A stretch of DNA of 25,099 nt from NCBI GenBank assembly GCA_964601515.1, contig CAZRNU010000036.1, positions 1 through 25,099 of the forward strand, in the 5' to 3' direction. Positions 8,150 to 15,840 of the stretch are shown in pieces; the first letter of the stretch is position 1, and each line of letters starts with the position of its first letter. The position numbers and the translations under genes are program-made. This DNA comes from PWND01 sp964601515 (lineage in GTDB: Bacteria; Bacteroidota; Bacteroidia; Bacteroidales; UBA7960). The notes under the pieces are model-generated. The model was not told the DNA's origin. It ran no database searches and saw only the letters and a list, made by a program, of their open reading frames with translations.

Positions 8150-8695
8150 ATGAAATTTGTTGAGACAGGCTTTAAAGGCTTAATTGAAATATATCCGACA
8201 ATATTTGAAGATTCGAGAGGATGCTTTTTCGAATCATGGAATGAGAATGTGTTTTTAGCAAATGGAATCAATTATACCTTTCAACAAGATAATCAAAGTA
8301 TTTCAGCAAAAAATGTATTAAGAGGTTTACACATGCAAATTCCTCCTTTTGAGCAAGGGAAGCTTGTAAGAGTAATTGCCGGAAAGGTTTTAGATGTTGT
8401 TGTTGATGTGAGAAAAAGCCAGTCAACTTATGGTAAATACTTCAAAATTGTATTGTCGTCGGCAAAAAACAATATGCTTTGGATTCCACCGGGATTTGCT
8501 CATGGATTTATAACCCTTGAAGACAATACAATTTTTTTATATAAATGCACAAAAGTTTATAACAAGGAAAGTGAGAGAAGCATAATTTGGAACGACCCTA
8601 ATCTAAACATTGAATGGGGCTGTAATAATCCAATAATCTCTGACAAAGACAAACAAGCAGTTTTATTTAAAAATTTTGAAAGTCCTTTTAATTAA
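8150..8695 (+). CDS. rfbC: RmlC-type dTDP-4-dehydrorhamnose 3,5-epimerase family
   Basis: This 181-residue cupin enzyme fits RmlC, which epimerises C3 and C5 of dTDP-4-keto-6-deoxyglucose on the way to dTDP-L-rhamnose. It shows SRGCFFESW, then FQQDNQS and NVLRGLH with catalytic His61, QGKLVRVIAGKVLDVVVDVR, WIPPGFAHGF, the tyrosines of YKCTKVY (Y131, Y137), and the C-terminal SDKD. Length is normal. It starts 6 bases after the kinase gene, with GGGAG immediately upstream of the ATG. The other rhamnose genes (rmlA, rmlB, rmlD) are absent here, so they either lie elsewhere or the enzyme works on a related 4-keto-deoxysugar; 3- or 5-monoepimerases share most of these motifs. Confidence 0.9.
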   Translation: MKFVETGFKGLIEIYPTIFEDSRGCFFESWNENVFLANGINYTFQQDNQSISAKNVLRGLHMQIPPFEQGKLVRVIAGKVLDVVVDVRKSQSTYGKYFKIVLSSAKNNMLWIPPGFAHGFITLEDNTIFLYKCTKVYNKESERSIIWNDPNLNIEWGCNNPIISDKDKQAVLFKNFESPFN

Positions 8696-8713
8696 TTTCA
8701 ACTAACAATTTCT

Positions 8714-9784
8714 ATGGAAGAAAACTATTATTTAGTTCTGGGGATATTTTTCGTTGCAGCATTAGTGTTTTCAATAATTATCAACCGCCTATTATTGAAG
8801 TTTGTTAAAACTCTGGGTATCAGAAACCAGCAAGGCACTGTAATTAGATGGAGTGCCAGCTCAAAACCTGCATTGGGAGGAATCTCATTTTACATAATTT
8901 TTCTTTTCTCAATTATAATGTATCCTTTCGAAAGAGAAGTGTCGGGTTGTTTTATTCATCCTCAGACTTTAGGGATATTTGCTGCCAGTACAATAGGATT
9001 TCTTCTTGGATTATTTGATGATGCTTATAATACAAAACCATGGCTTAAATTCTTCTCTCAGGTTGCATGTGGTGTAGTGCTTATATCTACGGGCATTTAT
9101 ATTCAAATATTCGACAATGAAATACTGAATTATACTATATCAATATTTTGGGTTGTTGGAATAATGAATGCAATTAATCTCCTTGACAACATGGATGCAA
9201 TTTCCGCGATTGTTTCAATAGGAATTCTTTTAGGAATAGTTGCTATGCTGATATTCAGCAGTGAGCTAAATCACAAAATGGCATTTCTGATTATTGGAGT
9301 TCTTGCAGCTTTAATAGGATTTTTATTTTACAATTGGCACCCCTCCAAAATGTATATGGGTGATACCGGAAGTCAGTTTCTTGGGGTTTTTCTGGCGGGA
9401 GTTGGAATATTGTTTTTCTGGAACGGCCCCAACTCAGAAGGTGAAAGCAGCTCGTGGATGCAAATTACAGGAGTATTGATGGCATTTGCTCTACCAATAA
9501 TTGATACAACAACTGTTTTTATAAAAAGAATTGCCAAAGGCGGTTCTCCTTTCGTTGGAGGTAAAGACCATACCACACATCACCTTGGATACCTTGGACT
9601 GAAAGACAATCAGGTTGCAATGGTTTTTGCTGTTTTGTCAATAATTTTTTCCGGATTAGCTTTTACGATATTTGAATTTATAACATTCACAAACCTGAAA
9701 AGCCTAATGTTTTTCTGGGGGATTTTCGTTGTAGTTTTTATTGTGATGTTTGTTATAGCTAATAAGAATAAGCATTTAAACTAG
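8714..9784 (+). CDS. WecA/TagO-like polyprenyl-phosphate sugar-1-phosphate transferase
   Basis: This 356-residue polytopic membrane protein (about 10-11 hydrophobic segments) belongs to the MraY/WecA family. It should transfer a HexNAc-1-phosphate from a UDP-sugar to undecaprenyl phosphate, starting a lipid-linked glycan on the inner face of the membrane. Visible motifs are KPALGGISF (51-59), the Mg-binding LFDD (100-103), NAINLLDNMD (152-161), the MGDTGS loop (215-220) and the His-rich DHTTHH (285-290). The last resembles the WecA/TagO HIHH region rather than MraY, so it is not the peptidoglycan enzyme. It is the last gene of the export operon, 18 bases after the epimerase, and probably primes the polysaccharide exported by the Wza/Wzc pair. 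Its stop codon overlaps that of the convergent gene. Confidence 0.9.
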   Translation: MEENYYLVLGIFFVAALVFSIIINRLLLKFVKTLGIRNQQGTVIRWSASSKPALGGISFYIIFLFSIIMYPFEREVSGCFIHPQTLGIFAASTIGFLLGLFDDAYNTKPWLKFFSQVACGVVLISTGIYIQIFDNEILNYTISIFWVVGIMNAINLLDNMDAISAIVSIGILLGIVAMLIFSSELNHKMAFLIIGVLAALIGFLFYNWHPSKMYMGDTGSQFLGVFLAGVGILFFWNGPNSEGESSSWMQITGVLMAFALPIIDTTTVFIKRIAKGGSPFVGGKDHTTHHLGYLGLKDNQVAMVFAVLSIIFSGLAFTIFEFITFTNLKSLMFFWGIFVVVFIVMFVIANKNKHLN

Positions 9785-12654
9785 TAGTTGACTTTAAAAA
9801 CAACATCTATAAATGGTTTTTGAGTTTTAATGTTATATCCTAACCTTGGACCAAACTTGCTTAGGTTTAATGTGCGAAAGAAATTTACATCCATCATTAT
9901 ATCAATGCCGCAAGTCATAAACTCATCTCTAATCGTTACAGTTTCATTATTGTTTGATTCCGTCAGCCTTTCGTCTCTCCATCCACGGGCATAATCAAAA
10001 AACATATTTGCACTTATTCTTTGAAGGTAAAACATAGAATTTATACCCCAATCAGGATAAGCTATCGGAAATGCATAATCAAAATATAATGTTTGGAGTT
10101 CTTTGTGCTTCTGTCTAATTATACCTCTGGGGTAATTTAAGAAGCTTTGGTAAGAATAGTAGCTGTTTCCTGATATCATCTCCTGATATCCCAATGTAGC
10201 AATTAAACTATGATGTTTAAACAATCCGGGCAAATAAGTAGAACTTCTAACTCCAATAGCTTCACCTAAATTATACCCTTCAAATGGACTATGTCGGAAT
10301 GAGAAATCAATTACCTGTCCAAGTCTGGGATTCATATCTCTTGCAACAGATGTTCTGTAAAAATATGAATAGAACCTATATTCCAATGAATGAATGCTTT
10401 GATTTTCAAGCAATACATATCTATTCCCCGAAGAATTAAAAACAGTATCCTGATCCGAGATAAAACTAATATTTCTATATGCGGCAACAGGGGTTATCCC
10501 ATAAAAATATTTCCCTTTACTAAAAGACAAAGGCACATATGATCTGAAAACTTTTGACTTTTCTGCATATGAAAAACTTACATCCATTATTGGCTGTTCT
10601 CTTCTTCCATAATCGTAATATGCTGATAAAACCGGATACAATCCGTGATAACTATAATCAATAAAATACTTTCCCGATCTTTCATTCAAATCATACTCAT
10701 AACCGGCAAAAACAAAAGAAGTACTTAAATCATTATGAAACAAAATAGATGCTCCCGGTCTTAACTCCTGCCTTGCTGCATCAACAACTAAAGGCGCCCA
10801 ACTGTGGGGTTTAAACAAATTCAACAACTTACTATAATTGCGAACTTCATGTTCTTCTCTAGTAATGTTTTCTGAGCTAACAATCCCTTTCTCCTGTCTG
10901 GCAAGCTTTTCGGCAAAATTAACTGAGAGATTTTCAACACCTTCCAACGGAATTATTTTCATATCAATAATATTCCCAAATGCAGGCTTATAGCCATCAG
11001 ATGTATAATCTGAAAAAACAAATTGCATACCTGAGGGCGAAACTGAGAAATCTATTCCACCAAAAACAGAAGAAACTAATTGAGATACTTTTTGACTTTT
11101 ATAATCTAACAAATAAATGTTGTCTATACCTGAATAAGCACCGTTAAAAACAATCAAATCTCCCCAAAAAACAGGTCGAGATATTTCTATATGCGACGGA
11201 TTTAGAACAGTATTAAAATAACCCAGACCAACATCAACGATATCTATTCTTTTGCCTCGTTCATCAAGTGCCACAACAACTAATTTACTCCCAATATTAT
11301 TCCATGAAGGATTCATTAGAAAATCATTTTCCTGATGGTTTATTCGCTTAATCTCCTTACCACTTTCAGCTTCTAAAATAACAATTGACACATTACTTTT
11401 TTCATCAACTTCAATTGCGGCTATTAACTTACCATCATTAGATATTGCAGGAGAGAAAAGTCTTGAACCACTAGTTATTTTTTCTTTCGAATCGTTTTTT
11501 ATATCATAAATGAGAATTTCAGAATATGACCTTTGCTCCCATCTTGGATCTCGCCTATACTCATTCCATACTAATTTACCTGCATTATAACTAAATGAGC
11601 CGGGGAAAGCTCTACCCGGAGTAAATATTATCCTCTCAGTTCCATTTCTATCAATTGAAACTATTCTTCCAATATCTTCTAAGCCTGATTTATAAGCAAT
11701 AACAGTATTTTCATTGAGATAGAAAATATTATTATAACTTGCATAAAGTTTATTTTTTGGAGCAACATGTATAACATTCGAGATTTTAGTATTATCTAAT
11801 TGTTGAGTCCACTCTTTCTCCAAAAACTCCATAGTATTTGAATAAAGCATATTTGAATTACTTCCTGTTGCTTTTTTAATTCCCCATGTAAAAGGGACAA
11901 CGCTATAAGGATGCCTGGCAACTTGATTAAGCACGGGAGACCATACATTTGCGCCATATTTTATTCTAGAAAATGCCACTAAGTTATATCCTAACTCATA
12001 ATGATTGGGGACAAAGTCTTTATATGAACCATACATAGCTTTATCAAAAGAGTAAATACCCTTAGTCAGAACCTGAGCTCTAAGTCCTTGTTCGAATGCG
12101 GGCAATCTGCCTCTGCCACTTTTAGTTAATGCGGTTTCAGCAACTACAGCATCACCCTCAAGAAACCAATAAGGAATATACATTCCTATAACAGCCCCAA
12201 TAGCCTGCTCACCTAACAACCAGGAAAAAATTTTAGTTAATCCCTGATTAAGCTTATCGACCTGAACAACGTGTCGAAACTCATGAACTGCCAATGATTC
12301 CATCCAATCGTGAGCATCATTACTTTGTGGAGGAGTTGTATATAATTCCATTCGTTTAGGCGCCCATGCAACAAAGCCATTAGATAAAACATTTTGGTTG
12401 TGTATTATAACAGTTATTCTGCGAGGCCTGTGTTCCAAACTTTCAGAAGCTATATCGTATGCATAATTCAATACATCAGCAACATAAAGAGCTTTTTCTT
12501 CATATTCTGCTGGAAAAACTATTTTGAAGTTTTTGTTTTTAATTTGTTTCCATTTTATTCCGGAAGGATCTTGACCCTTATTATAAAATTGAGAAAACAC
12601 TCCTGGAGCGAACAATACAAATAGGATTGCAATAAATAAACTCTGCTTTTGCAT
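9781..12654 (-). CDS. Peptidase-like / TolB-propeller / beta-barrel outer-membrane protein
   Basis: The 957-residue protein has three parts. After a signal peptide (1-21, FAPGVFS before Gln22) comes a zinc-peptidase-like domain: HEFRH at 124-128 fits HExxH, and WFLEGD at 163-168 gives a third ligand (E166) 38 residues on, as in gluzincins. The middle (about 300-600) has TolB/WD40-like blade motifs such as SPAISNDGKLIAAI, NPSWNNIGSKLVVV and SVSPSGMQFVFSD. The C-terminal third (about 625-957) is aromatic-rich alternating beta strand ending in VVFKVNY, typical of an outer-membrane barrel. The whole would hold a peptidase and a propeller at the outer membrane; side of the membrane and substrate are unknown. 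It starts 25 bases after the pseudouridine synthase gene and is likely co-transcribed with it. The architecture is certain enough; catalysis is inferred. Confidence 0.82.
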   Translation of the reverse strand: MQKQSLFIAILFVLFAPGVFSQFYNKGQDPSGIKWKQIKNKNFKIVFPAEYEEKALYVADVLNYAYDIASESLEHRPRRITVIIHNQNVLSNGFVAWAPKRMELYTTPPQSNDAHDWMESLAVHEFRHVVQVDKLNQGLTKIFSWLLGEQAIGAVIGMYIPYWFLEGDAVVAETALTKSGRGRLPAFEQGLRAQVLTKGIYSFDKAMYGSYKDFVPNHYELGYNLVAFSRIKYGANVWSPVLNQVARHPYSVVPFTWGIKKATGSNSNMLYSNTMEFLEKEWTQQLDNTKISNVIHVAPKNKLYASYNNIFYLNENTVIAYKSGLEDIGRIVSIDRNGTERIIFTPGRAFPGSFSYNAGKLVWNEYRRDPRWEQRSYSEILIYDIKNDSKEKITSGSRLFSPAISNDGKLIAAIEVDEKSNVSIVILEAESGKEIKRINHQENDFLMNPSWNNIGSKLVVVALDERGKRIDIVDVGLGYFNTVLNPSHIEISRPVFWGDLIVFNGAYSGIDNIYLLDYKSQKVSQLVSSVFGGIDFSVSPSGMQFVFSDYTSDGYKPAFGNIIDMKIIPLEGVENLSVNFAEKLARQEKGIVSSENITREEHEVRNYSKLLNLFKPHSWAPLVVDAARQELRPGASILFHNDLSTSFVFAGYEYDLNERSGKYFIDYSYHGLYPVLSAYYDYGRREQPIMDVSFSYAEKSKVFRSYVPLSFSKGKYFYGITPVAAYRNISFISDQDTVFNSSGNRYVLLENQSIHSLEYRFYSYFYRTSVARDMNPRLGQVIDFSFRHSPFEGYNLGEAIGVRSSTYLPGLFKHHSLIATLGYQEMISGNSYYSYQSFLNYPRGIIRQKHKELQTLYFDYAFPIAYPDWGINSMFYLQRISANMFFDYARGWRDERLTESNNNETVTIRDEFMTCGIDIMMDVNFFRTLNLSKFGPRLGYNIKTQKPFIDVVFKVNY

Positions 12655-12679
12655 GTATTAATTAAATTATCATTTACTA

Positions 12680-13384
12680 TCAAACAACTCCGTTCTGATG
12701 ATTCTCAAAAAACCTCCATAGTTTATCATCAGGAACAGGAGCCTTAATAACGATTTCAATGTTTTTTACAGGATGAATAAATCTAACCTCTCTGGCATGA
12801 AGATTAATGCTACCATCAGAGTTTGATCTTGCAAAACCATATTTTAAATCACCTTTAATACAACAACCAACCGCCGATAACTGAGCTCTAATTTGATGAT
12901 GTCTTCCTGTAATCAATTCTACTTCCAACAAATAATAACCATCGCTTTTTTCTATAATCTTATACTTTAGCTCAGCTTTTTTTGCTCCCTCAACTTCTTT
13001 ATTATAAACATATGATTTATTCTGAGACTCGTTTTTTTTAAGAAAATGGATAAGATTACCTGACTCTTGAGGAGGTGGATTTTTAACAATTGCCCAATAC
13101 TTCTTTTTTAAAGTTCTGTCTTGCAGCATTTTATTAAATCTCTCAAGAGCTTTGGATGTTTTTGCAAAAACCACAGCACCACTAACCGGCCTGTCAATTC
13201 TATGAATCACTCCCATGAAAACATTTCCCGGCTTATTATACTTTTTCTTAATATAATCTTTGAGCAGCTCCGACAGTGGTTTATCTCCGGTTTTATCACC
13301 TTGTACAATTTCGGAAGGAAGTTTGTTGACAATTATAATATGATTGTCTTCGTATAATATTCTGTCTTTTAAATCAGTTATCAT
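12680..13384 (-). CDS. RluA-family RNA pseudouridine synthase
   Basis: This 234-residue enzyme isomerises uridine to pseudouridine in rRNA or tRNA. It has ILYEDNHIIIVNKLPS at the start, the catalytic loop HRIDRPVSG with Asp64 (the family's HRLDRxxSG), and the C-terminal ELITGRHHQIRAQL. There is no N-terminal S4 domain, so it is a short RluA/TruC-like form, not RluC or RluD; the target base cannot be read from sequence. The ATG at 13384 follows a 131-base gap after panB that holds an octamer repeat and a hairpin. No TAnnTTTG motif was seen upstream, so transcription may come from the panB promoter. The peptidase/barrel gene follows at 25 bases. Confidence 0.92.
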   Translation of the reverse strand: MITDLKDRILYEDNHIIIVNKLPSEIVQGDKTGDKPLSELLKDYIKKKYNKPGNVFMGVIHRIDRPVSGAVVFAKTSKALERFNKMLQDRTLKKKYWAIVKNPPPQESGNLIHFLKKNESQNKSYVYNKEVEGAKKAELKYKIIEKSDGYYLLEVELITGRHHQIRAQLSAVGCCIKGDLKYGFARSNSDGSINLHAREVRFIHPVKNIEIVIKAPVPDDKLWRFFENHQNGVV

Positions 13385-13406
13385 AAAAATTGATTGATAT
13401 TGTCTT

Positions 13407-13448
13407 CCTTATACCCTTATACCCTTATACCCTTATACCCTTATACCC
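13407..13448. repeat. Octamer array ATACCCTT, G-quadruplex motif on - strand
   Basis: Four full ATACCCTT units (13411-13442), a partial ATACCC after them and CCTT before them make about five copies. On the - strand, the coding sense for panB and the pseudouridine synthase, this is five GGG runs with 5-base TATAA loops. It ends 22 bases before the synthase start codon. The unit differs from the 4846-4875 array by one inserted T. Confidence 0.88.
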
Positions 13449-13462
13449 ATTAAACTTCGACG

Positions 13463-13494
13463 CTGGATGTTCCTCATTCTTCGGAAGCATCCAG
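13463..13494 (-). other. Hairpin after panB
   Basis: CTGGATG-TTCC (13463-13473) pairs with GGAAG-CATCCAG (13483-13494), giving 7 bp, one bulged base and 4 bp around a 9-base loop. It lies 22 bases after the panB stop in the - sense. No T-run follows, so it is not a typical intrinsic terminator; an mRNA-stabilising or attenuating hairpin is possible. Confidence 0.6.
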
Positions 13495-13515
13495 GTTGAC
13501 AAATGACTGCCGACT

Positions 13516-14328
13516 CTAATACTGCTCCCTTTCATTCGGAAAATCTCGGCTTTTCACATCTCTTATATAAGATTCCACTGCACCTTTCATTTCTTCATAA
13601 AGATTGTGGTATCTTCTTAAAAATCGAGGATGAAATTCCTGATTTATTCCAAGCATATCGTGAATAACCAAAACTTGCCCGTCGACTCCTGAGCCGGCTC
13701 CAATACCTATTGTAGGAATTTTTATTTTAGAAGTAACTTTTGTTGCCAAAGCCGCAGGAATTTTTTCAAGCACTAATGCAAAACAACCTGCATCTGCAAG
13801 CTTTTGAGCATCTTCATATAGCCTTTCAGCTTCTTCGTCTTGAGTAGCTCTAACCACATAAGTCCCAAATTTATTAATAGATTGCGGAGTAAGCCCAAGA
13901 TGACCCATAACAGGAATCCCGGCTGATAAAATTCTATCAACACTTTCTAATACTTCACGACCACCTTCTAATTTAACAGCGTTTGCGTTTGATTCTTTCA
14001 TAATTCTAATGGCAGAATTAAGTGCTTCACGACTATTTCCCTGATACGTGCCAAAGGGAAGGTCGACAACAACCAAAGCCCTTTCAACTCCACGCATTAC
14101 GGAGCTGGCATGATATATCATTTCGTTAAGAGTAATAGGTAGAGTTGTTTTGTATCCGGCCATAACATTAGAAGCAGAATCTCCAACAAGAATGATATCA
14201 ATATCGGCACTATCTATTATTCTTGCCATACTGTAATCATAAGCTGTAAGCATTGCTATTTTTTCACCACGAAGTTTCATTTCTTGCAAAACATGAGTGG
14301 TAACTTTTGTTATTCGGGGAGCTTTCAT
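13516..14328 (-). CDS. panB: 3-methyl-2-oxobutanoate hydroxymethyltransferase
   Basis: PanB transfers a hydroxymethyl group from 5,10-methylene-tetrahydrofolate to 2-oxoisovalerate, making ketopantoate in the first committed step of pantothenate and CoA synthesis. The 270-residue protein has the expected TIM-barrel motifs: MLTAYDYSMARI, VGDSASNVMAGY with Mg ligand D50, VVVDLPFGTYQ with D89, VKLEGG with E121, MGHLGLTPQS, and LVLEKIP with the probable catalytic base E188; GIGAGSGVDGQVLV and HDMLGI follow. Length is normal. It is preceded by an exact TAnnTTTG promoter core at 14351-14358 with a 16-base leader, so it starts the - strand unit. panC and panD are not in the window. Confidence 0.96.
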   Translation of the reverse strand: MKAPRITKVTTHVLQEMKLRGEKIAMLTAYDYSMARIIDSADIDIILVGDSASNVMAGYKTTLPITLNEMIYHASSVMRGVERALVVVDLPFGTYQGNSREALNSAIRIMKESNANAVKLEGGREVLESVDRILSAGIPVMGHLGLTPQSINKFGTYVVRATQDEEAERLYEDAQKLADAGCFALVLEKIPAALATKVTSKIKIPTIGIGAGSGVDGQVLVIHDMLGINQEFHPRFLRRYHNLYEEMKGAVESYIRDVKSRDFPNEREQY

Positions 14329-14350
14329 GATTTTTGTTTTAAAATATGAG

Positions 14351-14358
14351 CAAAATTA
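14351..14358 (-). promoter_or_regulatory. Bacteroidota-type promoter core for panB
   Basis: Read on the - strand this is TAATTTTG, an exact TAnnTTTG match, with TTTA 19 bases upstream as a near match to the -33 TTTG. Transcription would begin near 14344, about 16 bases before the panB ATG. It faces away from the promoter at 14602, in a 318-base spacer (14329-14646) that is otherwise AT-rich with no gene or clear hairpin. Confidence 0.65.
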
Positions 14359-14601
14359 GACAATTTGTTTTGTTTATTAAATAATTAAAACTTATAAAAA
14401 ATTATTTGACTCAATAAATTTCAAGTCAATTTTTAACTAATATCACTAATAGATTGAACAAATATTATTCTGAGATGTTTAAAATATTGAATTATTAACA
14501 ATTTTGATTTTTTAACAAAGCTTAAATCCTTGAATAACTGACATTTGCATAACATATAGATTATAAATGAATGTTTTTTCCTTTGATAGTTATAATTGTA
14601 G

Positions 14602-14609
14602 TAATTTTG
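14602..14609 (+). promoter_or_regulatory. Bacteroidota-type promoter core for the lipoprotein gene
   Basis: TAATTTTG is an exact TAnnTTTG match. A TTTG at 14582-14585 lies 16 bases upstream, slightly closer than the usual spacing of about 19. The predicted start near 14616 leaves a leader of about 30 bases before the ATG at 14647. Confidence 0.6.
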
Positions 14610-14646
14610 TATTTTATTTAGATTAATAACCTCAAAACCAATATAT

Positions 14647-15783
14647 ATGAAAAAATTATTACTAATAACGTTGATTTCTTTAATAGGAATCTACGGATGT
14701 GATAAAAATGATTTTCTAGACAGCACTCCTATTGGCAACATAGTAAACATTGATGCTAAAACTCCACCTGAAGAAGCTTGTGGAACATATTCGGAATTTA
14801 CGATTTGGGCAGGTCAGCATATTGACGCAGGAAAAATGTTAGTTTATAACGACCCTAACAATTTATACATTACTTTCAATACTGCCGGAGAATGGATTAT
14901 TGAAAAGATTCATTTACAAATTGCTTCAGATTTAGGCGGTATACCAAGAAATAAACCCGGTATCCCAATTCCGGGACAATTTGCATACTCAACAGATTTA
15001 TATCCTGCTGTAGCATCTTACACCTATACGTTTCCAATTGAAAGCATAAATTATGAGTCTTTTATTATTGCTGCTCATTTGGAAGTTGGACAATTAGGAA
15101 GTAATGGAAATATAACTAACAGAGAAACAGCATGGGGCGGAGATATTGCAGGACCGGGGCCAAGATGGTGGTTTTATTCTGTAAATACTATTCAAGAATG
15201 TGGAGGTTGTCAAATTCAACCTGGTGAGTTTCGTACATTTACACAAGAGCAATATGGATTAAATGCAAGTGAACACCTAGCTGCTGCTTATAGAGATGCT
15301 TTATTCAGACTTGCGTTTCCAAAAGGATTAACTATAGGAGAAGGTTCTAACTCCGGGATTGGACAAATTGAGATTGAAAGATTTTATTCATTGAGATTAA
15401 CTTCAGCCTATGCTGTAAAAAACTTTTTACCACAAAGCGGCGACCCGGCTGTTTTAAATGCAAACTATTTTAATCCAACTCACAATATAAATGAGTTTTT
15501 GGGCAATGTTGTTGCATTATATCTTACTATAATGTTTGATAAAACAGACAATGAATTTAGTTTGTCCGAATACTATATTGCTGATTTAATATTTGCTGAA
15601 GGCCCTTTTGTTGATTTAACTGTTATTCAGCTACTTAATGAAGCCCAAAGAGTTATTGGTGGTGGAAGAATAAAACAATTTTCAATTCAGGAATTGAATG
15701 ATGCAGTTAAAGCTGTTAATAAGAATTTTGTAAATGGAGAAATTGTTGCAAATCCAAATTTATTTTATTGCCCGGGTGAGTAA
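14647..15783 (+). CDS. Secreted lipoprotein of unknown function, two domains
   Basis: The 378-residue protein has a lipoprotein signal peptide with lipobox IYGC, C18 lipidated. The next residues are DKND, acidic enough to recall the surface-export signals of Bacteroidota lipoproteins, so cell-surface exposure is plausible (inference). Residues about 45-185 look like a beta-sandwich domain seen in other secreted proteins: HIDAGKMLVYNDPNNLYITFNT, IPGQF, FIIAAHLEVG, and ETAWGGD with GPRWWFY. A second domain (about 195-378) has a GEFRTFTQEQYG start and ends ELNDAVKAVNKNF with a late CPGE. No catalytic motif was recognised. It has its own promoter and is alone between the divergent panB and a bidirectional terminator, so neighbours give no hint of its job. 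Confidence 0.8.
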   Translation: MKKLLLITLISLIGIYGCDKNDFLDSTPIGNIVNIDAKTPPEEACGTYSEFTIWAGQHIDAGKMLVYNDPNNLYITFNTAGEWIIEKIHLQIASDLGGIPRNKPGIPIPGQFAYSTDLYPAVASYTYTFPIESINYESFIIAAHLEVGQLGSNGNITNRETAWGGDIAGPGPRWWFYSVNTIQECGGCQIQPGEFRTFTQEQYGLNASEHLAAAYRDALFRLAFPKGLTIGEGSNSGIGQIEIERFYSLRLTSAYAVKNFLPQSGDPAVLNANYFNPTHNINEFLGNVVALYLTIMFDKTDNEFSLSEYYIADLIFAEGPFVDLTVIQLLNEAQRVIGGGRIKQFSIQELNDAVKAVNKNFVNGEIVANPNLFYCPGE

Positions 15784-15802
15784 GTAATTTTCTTATTTAT
15801 TA

Positions 15803-15840
15803 GATAAAAAGGGAGAACAATGTTCTCCCTTTTTTTATCT
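15803..15840. terminator. Bidirectional intrinsic terminator
   Basis: A long perfect stem, AAAAAGGGAGAACA pairing with TGTTCTCCCTTTTT around a tiny loop near 15820, is flanked by A and T runs on both sides. It can therefore end transcription of the lipoprotein gene (stop at 15783) and of the convergent hydrolase gene. The hydrolase TAA stop (15835-15837) lies inside the T-run side. Confidence 0.9.

Noticed and set aside
13463..13494. Intrinsic terminator of panB
   Set aside because: The stem is good but no T-run follows in the - sense, so only a hairpin is reported.
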